Shown here in pieces: positions 5,410-6,630 of a stretch of DNA of 6,630 nucleotides. Source of the DNA: Hymenobacter sp. (lineage in GTDB: Bacteria > Bacteroidota > Bacteroidia > Cytophagales > Hymenobacteraceae); assembly GCA_025362615.1 (NCBI GenBank), contig JANYFQ010000443.1:1-6630 (forward strand). The letters are read 5' to 3'. A model generated the notes under the pieces. It did no database searches. It had not been told where the DNA came from and saw nothing but the letters and a program-made list of their open reading frames with translations. The translations under genes were made by a program, and so were the position numbers. Each line of letters opens with the position of its first letter. Position 1 is the first letter of the stretch.

Positions 5410-5740
<331 letters not shown>

Positions 5741-5766
<26 letters not shown>

Positions 5767-6277
5767 CGGCCGGGACAGCATCGGCCGGGGGGCCGTCGGC
5801 CGGGGCGGCTTTGGGTTGGGGCTTGTGCTTGTAATCGGGCTTGCCATGGAGCTTGTATTTGAAGAAGTTCTTGACGGCCCGCACCGGGTGAAACCCGTTG
5901 CCGGCCGGCTTGTGGTAACGCCGCCGCAGGAGCTTGGGTTTTTTCAGCAGCTCGTGGTCGTCGTAGAGCGCCCCGTGTTTGTGGGCTTTGGGCTCGGCGG
6001 GGCTGGTGGGGTCGTCGGTGGCTGCGGCCGGCTTGTCGGCCGGGGCCGCATCGGCGGCGGTGGCTTCGGGTGCCGCGTCGGGGTCGGCCGATTTGGGTTT
6101 TTTGACCTTCGCCGCTTTGTCGCGGTTCTTTTTGGCCAGGCCCTTGGCCTTCATCTGGCGCTTGAGTTCGGGCGAGAGCGGCGGCGTGGGCAGCCGGTAC
6201 GGATGGAAAATACTGTCGTACACGCTGCACCCCGAAAGGGCCACGAGGAGCGCAAGCAGCAGGAAAAGCGGTTTCAT
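5741..6277 (-). CDS. Putative lipoprotein, Lys- and Ala/Pro-rich, function unknown
   Basis: This 178-residue protein begins with a lipoprotein signal peptide (MKPLFLLLALLVA) and a lipobox LSGC with Cys17 as the lipidated residue. The residues after it (SVYD) do not form the acidic export signal used to place lipoproteins on the Bacteroidota cell surface, so a periplasm-facing position is more likely. Three regions follow: a lysine-rich segment (about 39-62), an Ala/Pro/Asp low-complexity linker (about 63-95), and a short basic segment around residues 96-150 (YDDHELLKKPKLLRRRYHKP, NGFHPVRAVKNFFKYKLHGK) that looks like the folded or conserved part. The tail repeats PADG/PADA units. No family is recognised. 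It begins 6 bases after the E1 gene stop and overlaps the next gene by 26 bases, so it is probably co-transcribed with both. Confidence 0.75.
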
Positions 6278-6283
6278 CGGGGG

Positions 6284-6630
6284 CTAATAATTCTGCAAGG
6301 CGGCCACTTGTTCGCGCAGGCGCTGCTTGGGCAAAAACGACTCCTCCAGCGGCGGGGCAAACGGGATGGCCGTGTCGAGCGAGGCCACCCGGCGCACCGG
6401 CGCGTCGAGGTGCTGAAAGCAGTGCTCGCCAATCCAGGCCGCAATTTCGCCGCCGATGCCGCCGGTCAGCGTGTCTTCGTGCAGCACGAGGACGCGGCCG
6501 GTCTTCCGCACCGTGGCCCGCACGGCGGCTTCGTCCCAGGGCAGCAGGGTGCGCAGGTCGAGGATGTCGGCCGACACTTTTAGCTCGTCGCAGACCTGCG
6601 TGGCCCAGTGTACGCCCATGCCGTAGGTGA
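6284..6630 (-). CDS. 2-oxoacid dehydrogenase E1 component, beta-type C-terminus (partial)
   Basis: Only the last 115 or so codons are in the window; the frame is open through the right edge. The sequence matches the transketolase C-terminal domain of E1 beta subunits (pyruvate or branched-chain 2-oxoacid dehydrogenase). It starts TYGMGVHWA, followed by DILDLRTLLPWD, GRVLVLHEDTLTGGIGGEIAAWI and VRRVASLDTAIPFAPPLEESFLP. In the complex, E1 uses thiamine diphosphate to decarboxylate the 2-oxoacid and acylate the lipoyl arm of E2; the enzyme is cytosolic. In many Bacteroidota E1 alpha and beta are fused in one chain of about 650-700 residues, which this could be. The part present cannot separate the pyruvate from the branched-chain type. 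Its stop TAG (complement of 6284-6286) is 6 bases before the lipoprotein start. Confidence 0.9.
   Translation of the reverse strand, partial: TYGMGVHWATQVCDELKVSADILDLRTLLPWDEAAVRATVRKTGRVLVLHEDTLTGGIGGEIAAWIGEHCFQHLDAPVRRVASLDTAIPFAPPLEESFLPKQRLREQVAALQNY

Overview
The window looks like a piece of chromosome from a GC-rich member of the Bacteroidota, most likely a Hymenobacter-like cytophagalean. This rests on the gene content (a YtxJ/BrxC bacilliredoxin, a DUF2141 secreted protein, a 2-oxoacid dehydrogenase E1 ending of the kind common in this group, an outer-membrane-barrel-like protein next to lipA), on GC-rich genes separated by repeat-rich spacers, and on a -7 promoter element of the Bacteroidota type (TAnnTTTG) upstream of lipA. 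No ribosomal or other taxonomic marker is present, so the genus is an inference.

Layout, left to right. Positions 1-140 hold a long inverted repeat built from a degenerate tetranucleotide (GAGT/GAAT). It runs into the leader of a complete GMC-family FAD oxidoreductase (141-1814, +). This converges on lipA (1913-2782, -), and the 98-base junction is filled with two hairpins. Upstream of lipA is an AT-rich spacer (2783-2955) carrying a putative lipA promoter, flanked by two heptamer arrays in opposite orientation; one contains the lipA start codon. A secreted protein of beta-barrel type follows (2956-3795, -). It diverges from an OsmC-family peroxiredoxin-like gene (3941-4366, +), which converges on a two-gene unit on the minus strand: a bacilliredoxin-like YtxJ/BrxC protein (4878-5213) followed 2 bases later by a DUF2141 secreted protein (4402-4875). 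The 5214-5409 spacer carries more tetranucleotide repeat and two copies of a 38-base palindromic element. The right end is a tight minus-strand series: the C-terminus of a 2-oxoacid dehydrogenase E1 subunit (running off the window), a lipoprotein 6 bases later, and a small secreted protein overlapping it by 26 bases, whose signal peptide has a run of ten leucines encoded by a triplet repeat.

Functionally the genes are ordinary and mixed. LipA makes the lipoyl cofactor used by 2-oxoacid dehydrogenase complexes, and an E1 subunit of such a complex lies about 3.5 kb away, though not in the same operon. OsmC and YtxJ/BrxC are both thiol-based redox proteins and are near neighbours on opposite strands. 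The rest are envelope or exported proteins of unknown role.

I see no phage, transposase, CRISPR array, defence system or RNA gene. The distinctive signal is in the spacers, which hold several families of short repeats placed at start codons, stop codons and convergent gene ends. The best of these are the inverted heptamer arrays around the lipA promoter, the palindrome shared by two convergent junctions, and the triplet repeat in a signal peptide.
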